A stretch of 55,281 nucleotides of DNA from an uncultured Clostridia bacterium (GTDB taxonomy: Bacteria > Bacillota > Clostridia > Christensenellales > QALW01): the NCBI GenBank assembly GCA_934434555.1, contig CAKRZX010000014.1, forward strand, positions 1 through 55,281, given 5' to 3'. Made by a program: the position numbers and the translations under genes. Numbering within the stretch: the first letter of the stretch is position 1; every line of letters starts with the position of its first letter. Of the stretch, positions 23,502-32,552 are shown piece after piece. The notes under the pieces were generated by a model. It was given only the letters and a program-made list of their open reading frames with translations, was not told the origin of the DNA and searched no databases.

Positions 23502-24770
23502 TCACAAATGCCCCTCGGCGTGACCGTCCTGATTCTTACCGTGAATGATAACGGTTTTATCTTCGGGAACGTATTCGTCGGGGAAATGAATCATCATATT
23601 TTGCTTTTTAAGGCGCTTTTGCAATTCGGGAACGGCAATGCGGTTAACGTCCTGACCGCCGTTTTCAATTGCCATTGCCGCGGCTTCACCCGCCGCCTGA
23701 CCGGTAAGAATCGCGGGGGGAATAACACGCAGCAGGTCCCAACCGTAGCTGTCGCCTGACGCGCAGCGTCCCGCGGTAAGCACATTGTCAAAGCCCTCGC
23801 GGCAAAGACAGCCGTAAGGCACTTCAAACAGGTGGTCGCGGTGCTCAAAATCGTTTATGGCGCAGATTGAATCGGCGTGGTGCCTGTAAGCGTCGCCTAC
23901 GGTAAGCGTGTAATTGCCCTGAATGTGGCAGGACGTGCGCAATTGGGGAATCGTGGGCAACTGCACGATATCGCAGCCGTTATAAGTCTTTACCTTATCG
24001 AACATAACTTTTTGGTTGCGAATAAGATAATCCGAAACGGAATAAACATCCGTGCCGTGCCAAAGGGGTACATCGGCAGGTTGATTATCGCCGAAAAGAT
24101 TTATTCCGCCGCCGGTGGTCCACATTGTGGCACGCCCGATGTCCTGTTCTTCAACTGCTTTTTTGCATGAATCAAGTGTAATCGCAAGACCCATATATGT
24201 AAAGTAATTTCCCCGCTCGGCAGTGGGAACGCCGCCGCGGCGCAGAATATCGGCATCACCGGTAGTGTCGATAAGCACGCCGCAGGGGTAGTACAAAAGC
24301 CCGGATTTGCTTTCGGTTATAACGCCCTTAATGTGTCCGCCCTCCATAACAGGCTCGGCGGCAATGCAGTCAAACAGCAGGTCAATACCGGCGGAAGTAA
24401 CTTTTTCGGTTAAAACAAGGGCAAAAATATCGGCAGAATACTTTGTAATGTAGCGCACCTCGGTTTTTTCTTTCGGCTCGCCGTCTTTCCACTCCTTAGG
24501 CAGAGTATTATAGCCGTAGCGGATTGAATCTCTTAAAAGTTCTTCCGCAAGTCCGAAAATTATCTGTTTGCCGCGACCGTTGCACATAGGCACAAAAAAG
24601 TTTATAAGTCCGCCCGTGGCAAGACCGCCCAAAACCGTGGTCTTTTCAAGCAGCAGCACGCTTTTGCCCGTTTTTGCCGCCGTAAGCGCCGCAGCAACAC
24701 CGGCAACACCGCCGCCGGCGACAATAATGTCGTAATACTTTTCTTCCCTTACCTGCTTTTGAAAAATCAT
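23502..24770 (-). CDS. FAD-dependent oxidoreductase
   Basis: A 422-residue FAD_oxidored-type flavoprotein. Dinucleotide fold: DIIVAGGGVAGVAAALTAAK then VLLLEK at residues 14-45; the FAD-binding end reads NVLTAGRCASGDSYGWDLLR and ILTGQAAGEAAAMAIENGG. Relatives act on sugars, organic acids or unknown substrates. It lies 12 bases after argS with AAGGAG upstream, so it shares the argS transcript; the pairing has no obvious meaning. Confidence 0.87.
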   Translation of the reverse strand: MIFQKQVREEKYYDIIVAGGGVAGVAAALTAAKTGKSVLLLEKTTVLGGLATGGLINFFVPMCNGRGKQIIFGLAEELLRDSIRYGYNTLPKEWKDGEPKEKTEVRYITKYSADIFALVLTEKVTSAGIDLLFDCIAAEPVMEGGHIKGVITESKSGLLYYPCGVLIDTTGDADILRRGGVPTAERGNYFTYMGLAITLDSCKKAVEEQDIGRATMWTTGGGINLFGDNQPADVPLWHGTDVYSVSDYLIRNQKVMFDKVKTYNGCDIVQLPTIPQLRTSCHIQGNYTLTVGDAYRHHADSICAINDFEHRDHLFEVPYGCLCREGFDNVLTAGRCASGDSYGWDLLRVIPPAILTGQAAGEAAAMAIENGGQDVNRIAVPELQKRLKKQNMMIHFPDEYVPEDKTVIIHGKNQDGHAEGHL

Positions 24771-24782
24771 TTTTATTCTCCT

Positions 24783-26471
24783 TTACATCTTCTCGGGAGC
24801 GTCTATTCCCAAAAGACCCAAAGCGGTTTTTATAACATCGCGGGTACATTTTGTTGCAAGCAGCCTTGCCTGCATAACACCCTCGTTTTCGCCGATAATG
24901 CGGTTGTCAAAATAGAATTTATTGTAACTTTGCGCAAGCGCCGCGCAGTAGCGGGTAATAACCGACGGCTCATATTTCTGTGCCGCATCGGCAACAACCT
25001 GCGGGAAGGCTTCCAAAAGTGTAATAAGCTCGGTGCTTGATTCGTCGCTCAGCGCAGAGAAATCCGCCAGTGCAGCGTCAAGTGCGGGCGCTTTTGCAAG
25101 AACCGAACAGCAGCGGGTGTGGGCATACTGTACGTAAGGACCGGTTTCACCCTCAAAGTTAAGCGCCCTGTCCCACCAGAAATCAACATCCTTGATTCTG
25201 CCGGAGAAAAGGTCATAGAACACAACCGCGCCGATTCCTACCTGACGGGCAACTTTTTCTTTGTCCGGCAGGTCGGGATTCTTTTCGTTTATAATATCAA
25301 GCGCCTTATCGCAGGCACGGTGCAGCAGTTCGTCAAGGTAAACCACATGACCTTTGCGGGTGGAAAGGGTCTGCCCCTCATAACTTACCATGCCGAACGG
25401 CACGTGAATAAGGTCCTTTGCCCAGGGATAGCCCATAAGTTCTATTACCTTAAAAATTTGCTTAAAATGCAAATCCTGCTGATATGCAACAACGTAAAGG
25501 CATTTATCGAAATCGTAGGTTTTTTTGCGGTAGAACGCTGCTGCCAAATCACGGGTGGCGTAAATAGTGGCGCCGTCGGATTTCAACAGTATACAGGGGG
25601 GCATATCGTATTTATCAAGGTTAACAACGTATGCGCCTTGTGAAAATTCAAGCAGATTCTTTTCTTTAAGTTCATCGATAACCGCACCGCACTTGTCTTT
25701 ATAGAAACTTTCGCCGGCGTAGGAATCAAAATGAATGCCCAAAAGGTCATAGATAACGGCAACGTCTTTAAGGGTAATATCCTTAAACCATGTAAAGAGT
25801 TCCGTTGCTTCCGGGTCGTCGTCCTCAATTTTCTTAAACCACGCCCGCGCCTCATTTTCAAGGTTTTCGTCAGCCTCGCGGTCAAAACGCACGTAAAGGT
25901 CTATAAGCGCGTTAACGCCGTTTTTTTCAACGTCCTCACGCTTGCCCCAGTGCTTGAATGCACAAATCATTTTACCGAACTGGGTTCCCCAGTCGCCCAA
26001 GTGATTTATCGAAACCGTTTTGTAACCCAGAAACCTGTGGATCTTTGCAAGTGAATTGCCCAAAACCGTGGTGGTAAGGTGGCCTATATGGCAGCGCTTT
26101 GCTATGTTTATTGAAGAATAGTCCAGGCAGATTGTCCTGCCGGCACCCTCGTCGGACGAACCGTAGGATACGCCTTTTTCGTTGATTTCCGTCAAAACCG
26201 ATTCGGCGCGCTTTTCGGGGGAGAAAAAGAAGTTGAGATATCCGCCCTCAACGCGGCATTCTTTAATAAAATCCGGCAGAACAATGCTTTCTTTAAGTTC
26301 TGCGGCGATTGCGGGGGGCGCTTTGCGCATAACCCGCGCCAGTTTGAAACAGGGGAAAGCCAAATCGCCCATTTCTTTCTGGGGCGGCGTTTCCAAAAAA
26401 GAAGCGCATTCCCCGGCGGAAATTCCCGCTTTTTCGGCAATAATTCCGGCAACAGTGTCCTTAAAACTCAT
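24783..26471 (-). CDS. argS: Arginyl-tRNA synthetase
   Basis: A 562-residue class I synthetase charging tRNA-Arg. HIGH motif in INIAKRCHIGHLTTTVLGNS; the KMSKS region appears as GQTLSTRKGHVVYLDEL, a common ArgS variant; the DALR anticodon-binding domain is at the C-terminus (YCAALAQSYNKFYFDNRII). No T-box leader is present in the short upstream region. Confidence 0.96.
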   Translation of the reverse strand: MSFKDTVAGIIAEKAGISAGECASFLETPPQKEMGDLAFPCFKLARVMRKAPPAIAAELKESIVLPDFIKECRVEGGYLNFFFSPEKRAESVLTEINEKGVSYGSSDEGAGRTICLDYSSINIAKRCHIGHLTTTVLGNSLAKIHRFLGYKTVSINHLGDWGTQFGKMICAFKHWGKREDVEKNGVNALIDLYVRFDREADENLENEARAWFKKIEDDDPEATELFTWFKDITLKDVAVIYDLLGIHFDSYAGESFYKDKCGAVIDELKEKNLLEFSQGAYVVNLDKYDMPPCILLKSDGATIYATRDLAAAFYRKKTYDFDKCLYVVAYQQDLHFKQIFKVIELMGYPWAKDLIHVPFGMVSYEGQTLSTRKGHVVYLDELLHRACDKALDIINEKNPDLPDKEKVARQVGIGAVVFYDLFSGRIKDVDFWWDRALNFEGETGPYVQYAHTRCCSVLAKAPALDAALADFSALSDESSTELITLLEAFPQVVADAAQKYEPSVITRYCAALAQSYNKFYFDNRIIGENEGVMQARLLATKCTRDVIKTALGLLGIDAPEKM

Positions 26472-26501
26472 AAAAAATACTCCGTAACATTATTTGGATG
26501 T

Positions 26502-26530
26502 ATTATACTATTTATTTTGCGTTGCGTCAA
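26502..26530 (-). promoter_or_regulatory. Promoter of argS
   Basis: On the minus strand TTGACG, 17 bases, TATAAT. Confidence 0.82.
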
Positions 26531-26538
26531 ATAAAAAG

Positions 26539-26570
26539 AAAATCGCCGGCGCAAGTAAGCCGACGATTTT
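26539..26570. terminator. Terminator of the purine permease gene
   Basis: AAAATCGCCGGC and GCCGACGATTTT pair with a single mismatch, loop of 8. On the minus strand it is followed by CTTTTTATT, ending the permease transcript just before the argS promoter. Confidence 0.85.
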
Positions 26571-26586
26571 ATGTTTTTTAACCGAA

Positions 26587-27990
26587 TCAGTGAGTAAAGA
26601 GAAGCATAAGCACGAAAAGCAGAGTTACTACCCAAGTGCCGGCTTTAATCTTTTTAACGTTGCCGCAGAAAAGATTGATTACGGTGTAGGAAAGCAGACC
26701 GAACGCTATGCCGTAGGAAATGTTGTAGGCAAAGGGCATAATGGCAAGAGTCATAAATGCGGGAACTGCCTTGTCGGGCGAAAGCCAGTCGATTTCCTTT
26801 ACGCAAGCCATCATAAGAACGCCTACGTAGATAAGAGCCGCCGCGGTTGCACAGCCGGGAATAAGCTGGGCAACGGGGCTTAAAAACATTGCAATAAAGA
26901 AGAACAGAGCCGTAAACATTGAGGAAAGACCCGTTCTGCCGCCCTCGGCAACGCCGGCGGAAGATTCAACAAACGTTGTAACGGTTGAGGTTCCGCAGAT
27001 TGCGCCGGTAGTGGTGGCAACGGCGTCGGCAAGCATAGCCCTGTCCATATTGGGAACTTCACCTTTTTCGTCAAGCATATTGCCGCGAGCGCAGGCACCG
27101 TAAAGAGTGCCGAGAGTATCGAACATATCAACCATGCAGAACGCAAGGGACGTGGTAATAATGGTAAGCGCAAAGTTTGCGGTTCCGTTTGCGGTAATGT
27201 AATTTGAGAAATCGAAACCTTCAGTAAATACTTTGCCGAACGCCTCTGTTCCGAATGCTCTGAACGCCTCAAAGGGGCTGTCAAAGGTAATGTTGAGGTT
27301 CTCATAGAATCCGCTTACGGTGAAGCCCAGAACATAGTACAGAGCCGCGCCGCCTAAAATTCCCCAAAGAATAGCGCCCTTAACGTTTTTCTTTGACATT
27401 ATAACTATCGCCAAAAAAGCAACAACGGTAACAACCATAGGCATAATGCTTGCCCACGAACCGTCAATAAGCAGGTTAAATGAACCCAGGGTAACGCCCG
27501 TTGAGGTGCTGGGGATAACTATTTTTGCGTTCTGTAATCCAAGAAAAGCAATAAACAGACCGATACCTGCGGGTATTGCGGTGCGTACTTCTTTGGGGAT
27601 AGCATCAAAGATTTTCTTCCTTAAACCCGTAACGGTAAGAAGAATGAAAACAACACCGTCGATAAGTACCATTACAAGCGCGTTTGCATAGGAAAAGCCG
27701 AGAGTTACGCAAACGGTGTAAACAAAGAAGGCGTTAAGCCCCATTCCGCTTGCCTGTGCAAGGGGAAGGTTGGATAAAAGCCCAATAAGCACTGTGCCGA
27801 TAACGGCCGATATTGCGGTTGCAATATAAATAGCGCCGTAGGATACGCCCAGCACGTTTGTGCCGTCGCCAAAGGGATTGGCAAACATATTTGCGTTTAC
27901 CATAAGAATATAGACCATTGCGAAGAAGGTGGTCAACCCTGCCATGAGTTCGGTACGAACGTTAGTACCGTGTTCCTTTAAGTGAAACAT
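26587..27990 (-). CDS. NCS2-family purine permease (AzgA/PbuG-like)
   Basis: A 467-residue membrane transporter. Motifs: ELMAGLTTFFAMVYILMVNA near the start, QASGMGLNAFFVYTVCVTLG, AIPAGIGLFIAFLGLQNAK, and the TTTGAICGTSTVTTFVESSA and GVAEGGRTGLSS signature of hypoxanthine/guanine/adenine permeases. No purine riboswitch is visible in the leader. Transcribed alone from its own promoter. Confidence 0.93.
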   Translation of the reverse strand: MFHLKEHGTNVRTELMAGLTTFFAMVYILMVNANMFANPFGDGTNVLGVSYGAIYIATAISAVIGTVLIGLLSNLPLAQASGMGLNAFFVYTVCVTLGFSYANALVMVLIDGVVFILLTVTGLRKKIFDAIPKEVRTAIPAGIGLFIAFLGLQNAKIVIPSTSTGVTLGSFNLLIDGSWASIMPMVVTVVAFLAIVIMSKKNVKGAILWGILGGAALYYVLGFTVSGFYENLNITFDSPFEAFRAFGTEAFGKVFTEGFDFSNYITANGTANFALTIITTSLAFCMVDMFDTLGTLYGACARGNMLDEKGEVPNMDRAMLADAVATTTGAICGTSTVTTFVESSAGVAEGGRTGLSSMFTALFFFIAMFLSPVAQLIPGCATAAALIYVGVLMMACVKEIDWLSPDKAVPAFMTLAIMPFAYNISYGIAFGLLSYTVINLFCGNVKKIKAGTWVVTLLFVLMLLFTH

Positions 27991-28038
27991 AATAAAAACT
28001 CCTTCAAATATATATTATTCCTGAAAAGGACAAAGGGT

Positions 28039-28067
28039 ATTTTAGCACATAAACGGTTTAATATCAA
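28039..28067 (-). promoter_or_regulatory. Promoter of the purine permease gene
   Basis: On the minus strand TTGATA, 17 bases, TAAAAT, with TGC before the -10. Confidence 0.75.
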
Positions 28068-28137
28068 GCGATATTTGTCGGATAAAGAATGTTTGTTTAT
28101 AAAAGTGTTTTTTAACGGACAAAAATTTCTATATGAC

Positions 28138-28166
28138 TTGATTTTTGCTTTGCAATTTGGTAAAAT
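28138..28166 (+). promoter_or_regulatory. Promoter of the second deacetylase-like gene
   Basis: TTGATT, 17 bases, TAAAAT, with TTTGG before the -10. Confidence 0.75.
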
Positions 28167-28193
28167 AAAAAAAATGAGTCGGGAGAAAATAAA

Positions 28194-29546
28194 ATGACGG
28201 ATATAATTTTCAGTTTTGATACGGAGGATTACGTAAACGACAATGCCGCCGATGGTATTCTGCGGGCGGCAAGGCTTTTGCGCAGTGAGGGCATAAAGGG
28301 CGATTTTAATGTTGTGGGACGTTTGGCGGAAAAACTGCGTGAGTGGAAAAGGGACGATATAATAGAAGAACTCAAACACCACGAAATAAATAACCATTCG
28401 CTTGCACATTCCTTCCACCCCACGGTAAACGAATATACCGACGTTGAGGATTTCTCCGCAGCGCTTGATGAATTTCTGCGTCAGGAAAGAGAAAGCGAAA
28501 GACTGATTGAAGCCGTGTTCGGAAAACAGAGTTTTCCCGGAGCGGTGGCGGCGGGAACGAACAATTCATACGTTGCCCATTACGGGTATTCGCTTTTGGG
28601 CAGCAGAATTTATCCCGGCGACAGGCTGGGCGGGATTCCTCTCTGCGACGGGAAAACCGGCAGACCGATGAACTGCATGAACATCTGGTGCGCCGATTAC
28701 AACGAATCTTTGGAAAACCTGCTTTTTTCGGCGGACGAAGAAAGTCTTAAAAATCTGCTTGAAGAAATCAAGCGGGCGAAATCGTTATATATTTTCGTTC
28801 ATCACCCCAATATGGCTTACTGTACCGAGTTTTGGGACAAACTCAATTTTGACGGCAAAAACACGCCCGAAAGCGAATGGGTTAAAAGTCCCGTAAGAGA
28901 AGAAAGCGAGATTGAAAAGTTCTATGAGAATTTCGCGCTGCTTATAAAACTGATAAAAAGCGATTCATCGTTCAGAATAGTGAATTATTACGATATCGTG
29001 CGGAATCTTGACGGGGAGCGGACAATCGAAAAAGATGATATAAGCCTTATCGCGCGGGAAATAAAAGAAGAGTTTTTCCCCGTAACGCTGCCAGATTCTT
29101 ACTGCCTTGCGGATATATTCTTTGCGTTTGCGGCTTTCTTAAAAGGCGAAAACAGGTATAAGTGCGGCAGAGTGTACGGCTTTTCGGAAGAACCGTTTGT
29201 AAACGAAAACACCGTAACGGTCACAAAGGAAGAGATGAAAGAATCGGCAAAAAGCATAAACAGGGGCACGTGGCTGCCGCTGTTTATATGTGCGGGAAAC
29301 AAAAAACTGAGTACGGAGCAGTGGCTGAAAGCGGCGGCGGAAGTGCTTGACGGAAAAGAAACCGTTACCGTCGCGCCCGGCGGCTGGCAGACGGACACCG
29401 CGCAGTTCCCTATGCTTGACAAAATGAAATATAAAAACAGTTGGATTTATACCGACGCATTTGAGGGCAGCGTGCTTGAAAGGCGAATGAAACTGCAAAC
29501 GTGGACGTTCCGCCTGCCCAAAGGCACGGCAAGAAAAATATATTAA
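28194..29546 (+). CDS. Polysaccharide deacetylase-like protein
   Basis: A 450-residue cytoplasmic protein. The first 240 residues resemble CE4 deacetylases: FSFDTEDYVNDNAADG with the metal aspartates, GIKGDFNVVGRLAEKL, and the histidine pair in INNHSLAHSFHPTVNEY. The rest (about 280-450) is not recognised. No signal peptide. It may act on an intracellular sugar or be a CE4-fold protein with another role. Confidence 0.75.
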   Translation: MTDIIFSFDTEDYVNDNAADGILRAARLLRSEGIKGDFNVVGRLAEKLREWKRDDIIEELKHHEINNHSLAHSFHPTVNEYTDVEDFSAALDEFLRQERESERLIEAVFGKQSFPGAVAAGTNNSYVAHYGYSLLGSRIYPGDRLGGIPLCDGKTGRPMNCMNIWCADYNESLENLLFSADEESLKNLLEEIKRAKSLYIFVHHPNMAYCTEFWDKLNFDGKNTPESEWVKSPVREESEIEKFYENFALLIKLIKSDSSFRIVNYYDIVRNLDGERTIEKDDISLIAREIKEEFFPVTLPDSYCLADIFFAFAAFLKGENRYKCGRVYGFSEEPFVNENTVTVTKEEMKESAKSINRGTWLPLFICAGNKKLSTEQWLKAAAEVLDGKETVTVAPGGWQTDTAQFPMLDKMKYKNSWIYTDAFEGSVLERRMKLQTWTFRLPKGTARKIY

Positions 29547-29552
29547 AAACTT

Positions 29553-29584
29553 CTCCGCGGAAATTTAACCGCGGAGAGTTTTTT
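29553..29584. terminator. Bidirectional terminator between convergent genes
   Basis: CTCCGCGG and CCGCGGAG form an 8-bp GC-rich stem with an 8-base loop, flanked by Ts downstream and As upstream, serving both the deacetylase-like gene and nanA. Confidence 0.88.
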
Positions 29585-30458
29585 ATACTTCAAATCCGCT
29601 ATCTTTAAGCCGTTTTAAGAGAAGTGTCTTTTCACTCTCACTCAGGGGCTTTGCGGGAAAGACCGTGTTTTCAAAGCCGTGAAAGCCGAGACGGGAAATA
29701 ATAAACCGCGTTGCCGAAAGCAGAGAAAACCCGTCAAGGGCGGAAATTATGCGGGAAACTTTTTCCTGAACGAGCCGCGCGGAAGAGATATCGGGAAAAA
29801 GCCGGAAAACCTCTTTTACAAGGGGCAAAAGAAAATTATATGTAGTGCCTATTCCGCCGTCACAGCCGGCGCAAAGCCCCAAAAGCAGAGTCTGGTCGGG
29901 ACCGTTTATTATATTTACATCGTTTTTGCGGGATTTCAGGCGAAGAACCGCGGCATAGTCGGAATTCGTCCATTTTATTCCCGTAATCGATTTAAGCGAA
30001 AACAGGCGGTCAAGCAGAGAATCGGTAAACGTTACACCCGCACCGGGATTGTTGTAGATTATAAACGGCAGCGCCGTACTCTCCGAAAGTTTTTTATAAT
30101 AGTTGAAAAGTTCGTCCTCACCGTAAGAATAAAACAGCGGCGGAACGGCGCTTATTGCGTCCGCACCGCATTTTTCGGCATGTTTTGCCAAAAAAACCGC
30201 TTCGCTGAAATTCATTCTTGCCGTGTGGACTATAACGGGAACTCTTCCGGCAACGGTTTTGCAAACCGATTCGGTAAGCGCCGCGTGGGTGTCAAAATCA
30301 AGAATAAGCCCCTCGCCGGTTGCGCCCGCAACGTAAAATCCGTCGGCACCCTGTAAAATAAGATATTCAATAAAAGAGGTAAGGGCGGGCTCGTCAAGTT
30401 TGCCGTCGTTTGTTACGGGTGTCATAAGGGCGGGCATTACGCCCGAAAACTTTTTCAT
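29583..30458 (-). CDS. nanA: N-acetylneuraminate lyase
   Basis: A 291-residue TIM-barrel aldolase of the DapA/NanA family. GATGEG near residue 45, the tyrosine in PFIIYNNPGAGVTF, the Schiff-base lysine in SITGIKWTNSDY, and GCDGGIGTTYNFLLPL favour sialic acid lyase over dihydrodipicolinate synthase. It splits N-acetylneuraminate to N-acetylmannosamine and pyruvate. ATG 30458 overlaps the sialidase stop by 4 bases (ATGA), so the two are coupled; a longer frame from 30476 has no ribosome binding site. Confidence 0.82.
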   Translation of the reverse strand: MKKFSGVMPALMTPVTNDGKLDEPALTSFIEYLILQGADGFYVAGATGEGLILDFDTHAALTESVCKTVAGRVPVIVHTARMNFSEAVFLAKHAEKCGADAISAVPPLFYSYGEDELFNYYKKLSESTALPFIIYNNPGAGVTFTDSLLDRLFSLKSITGIKWTNSDYAAVLRLKSRKNDVNIINGPDQTLLLGLCAGCDGGIGTTYNFLLPLVKEVFRLFPDISSARLVQEKVSRIISALDGFSLLSATRFIISRLGFHGFENTVFPAKPLSESEKTLLLKRLKDSGFEV

Positions 30459-31540
30459 AATTCCGTAAGGCTCCATTTCGTATAAAGTATTGAGTTAAAA
30501 TCATCGCCCGGCAGTTTTTGATAATACGCCGAAAACAGTGAGCCGTCGGGCAGTTCACAGGTGGAGGCGTAGCCTAAATCCGGGTCGGTGCCGCTCGCGT
30601 TAAGCGCAATTTCGCGTCCCCATGTTTTTCCCGAATCAAAACTTACCTTTGCCGCAGCACCCAAGGGCGCGGTGCGTTTGCCGTAAGTTAAAATAACCGC
30701 GCCGGAAGAGTGGAGCATAAGGTGGGGCGGCGAACCCCACAGGTCAAGCATTTCGGGCTTTGACCAAGTCGTGCCGAAATCGTCGGAGAAAGTCAAAAAA
30801 ATTCTGAATTCCCACTTCGGGCTGCGGTGCTCCATTCTTATTGCGCCCAAAATCCGCCCTGATGGCAGCATAACGGCATGAGGCTCGTGAAAATCTTCAA
30901 TACCGTACCCGTCGGGAACGGGAACAACGCCCGAGATTTCCCACGTTAAGCCGCCGTCGGTGCTTTTTGCACAGCATATCCGCCGCGAGAGTGAGCCGTC
31001 AATATAATTTGCTTTGCCCAGGTAGATAAGCGAACCGTCGTTTGCCTCAATCGGACCGTGGGGCGCGCTGACCGGCACTTTTATTTTTTCGGAAAACGTC
31101 TTTCCCGAATCGCGGGAAATTCTTATAAACGACCCGAAATCCGCATCTTTTTCGCTTAAACTCCGCCAAAAAGAAAACATACCGTCGGTAAGTGCGTGAA
31201 ATTCGGGCTTAATCCATTTTTCTTTAAGCTCGTTTTCCATATCGAAATAAAAATTGCGCGGATGATTAAACCATGATATAATCATATCGCCGTTTCTTCT
31301 TATTAAAATGCCCGCGTCGCGGTCATCAAGGGCGGTGTCGTTGACGATTTCGGGCTTTGAAAAAGAAATCCCGCCGTCGGTGCTTTTATACAAAAGCGTC
31401 TTGCCGAAAGGACAGATGTGGCTGACCCTGTGCCCCGATGCGGCAACATATACGGTTCCGTTTTTATCGCACGCCGCAGTGGGCCAGCCCTGATACCTGA
31501 ACGGTCCCTCTTCCGTCCGTGAAACTGTTCCCCAAAACAT
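30455..31540 (-). CDS. BNR-repeat sialidase-like exo-glycosidase
   Basis: A 361-residue six-bladed propeller protein with five Asp-box type repeats (STDGGISF, SRDSGKTF, STDGGLTW, SDDFGTTW, SFDSGKTW). Opening reads GPFRYQGWPTAACDKNGTVY; a conserved glutamate may lie in YGIEDFHEPHAVMLPSGR. There is no signal peptide, so it would act inside the cell on imported oligosaccharides, or it may be a related non-sialidase of this fold. Pairing with a sialic acid lyase supports sialidase. GGAGG precedes the start. Confidence 0.78.
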   Translation of the reverse strand: MFWGTVSRTEEGPFRYQGWPTAACDKNGTVYVAASGHRVSHICPFGKTLLYKSTDGGISFSKPEIVNDTALDDRDAGILIRRNGDMIISWFNHPRNFYFDMENELKEKWIKPEFHALTDGMFSFWRSLSEKDADFGSFIRISRDSGKTFSEKIKVPVSAPHGPIEANDGSLIYLGKANYIDGSLSRRICCAKSTDGGLTWEISGVVPVPDGYGIEDFHEPHAVMLPSGRILGAIRMEHRSPKWEFRIFLTFSDDFGTTWSKPEMLDLWGSPPHLMLHSSGAVILTYGKRTAPLGAAAKVSFDSGKTWGREIALNASGTDPDLGYASTCELPDGSLFSAYYQKLPGDDFNSILYTKWSLTEL

Positions 31541-31661
31541 AAAAAATCCTCCCGTTAAGTTTGTAACGTTATTTTAGCATGGCGGCAAAGCCGTTGTAAA
31601 TATAATTTTCTGCCGTGTTATATAAAAAAGTGTCGCAAAAGTACCGTAAAGGAGAAAGAAA

Positions 31662-32477
31662 ATGCCGCTTTTTGAAAATCCTCTTTTAATTGAAGTTCCC
31701 GTTACCGCGGGGAAAATGAAATTTGTGTTTACCGTAAGCGAAAATATGCTTGCAAAGGGTGAGGAATGCGCAGCACTGACGCATAATCACGGGGATTACG
31801 AACTTCGGCTGTTTGCGGGCGGAAAATGCGTGCAAAAGGCGGGGGTAAGGGAATATTCCGTGTCGGCGGGGGATTTGATTCTTCTGCACCCGAACGAATT
31901 TCACGCTCAGCCCAAAGAAAAAATCAGCCCCGACCTTATACAGTACAGTATATATTTTAAGACTGAGGATAAATTTGATTCTTTTTTTCCGGCAAAGGAC
32001 AGTGACGGTACTTTTTTATCCTTGTTTACGGCGGTCGCTCGGGAAATGAGCCGAAAGAAAAACGGATTCTTTTTTGCGTTGCAGGGCTACTGCACCGTGC
32101 TTGCAACGGAAATTTTAAGGCTTTCCGAAAATAACGTTTTCGGAAACGAAAAGACGGGCAGATGTGTTTTGTGGCGGACAAAACTTGACGAGTTTTTCTT
32201 TTCGCGCTACGGCGAGGACGTGAGGATTGCCGACCTGGCGGGAGAAATGAATCTTTCGCTCAGGCAGACCGAAAGGCTTATAAAGAAAGTTTTCGGCATT
32301 ACGTATTCGGAAAAGCTGACCGATACGCGTTTGCGCAGGGCAAAGGAACTTTTGAAAACCACCGATAAGCCCGTAAAGGATATCGCCTGCGAATGCGGGT
32401 TTGTTTCAAACGGATATTTTTCAAAATGCTTTAATAAACACACGGGAATGACGCCTACGGAATACCGCTTTAAGTAG
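31662..32477 (+). CDS. AraC-family regulator
   Basis: A 271-residue regulator: a cupin-like sensing domain (HNHGDYELRLFAGGKC, VSAGDLILLHPNEFHAQPK, about residues 40-95) and a C-terminal AraC domain with two helix-turn-helices (IADLAGEMNLSLRQTERLIK and VKDIACECGFVSNGYFSKCF). It is divergent from the sialidase-nanA pair, with 121 bases between, and probably regulates it in response to a sugar. Confidence 0.92.
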   Translation: MPLFENPLLIEVPVTAGKMKFVFTVSENMLAKGEECAALTHNHGDYELRLFAGGKCVQKAGVREYSVSAGDLILLHPNEFHAQPKEKISPDLIQYSIYFKTEDKFDSFFPAKDSDGTFLSLFTAVAREMSRKKNGFFFALQGYCTVLATEILRLSENNVFGNEKTGRCVLWRTKLDEFFFSRYGEDVRIADLAGEMNLSLRQTERLIKKVFGITYSEKLTDTRLRRAKELLKTTDKPVKDIACECGFVSNGYFSKCFNKHTGMTPTEYRFK

Positions 32478-32488
32478 CGGTATTTTTT
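32461..32488 (+). terminator. Terminator of the AraC gene, overlapping its stop
   Basis: AATACCGCT and AGCGGTATT pair with loop TTAAGT and are followed by Ts; the stop codon lies in the loop. Confidence 0.92.
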
Positions 32489-32552
32489 ACTTTATTTTTT
32501 TTGAACTTTTTGCTATAATATAAAATGAGAAATTACAGGAACGGAACAGGTT

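Noticed and set aside
24783..26540. Possible T-box leader ahead of argS.
   Set aside because: The region from promoter to start is under 40 bases; too short for a T-box and without its conserved motif.
27991..28067. Possible purine riboswitch ahead of the NCS2 permease.
   Set aside because: The leader from the promoter to the ATG is only about 40 bases and lacks the conserved loop motifs.
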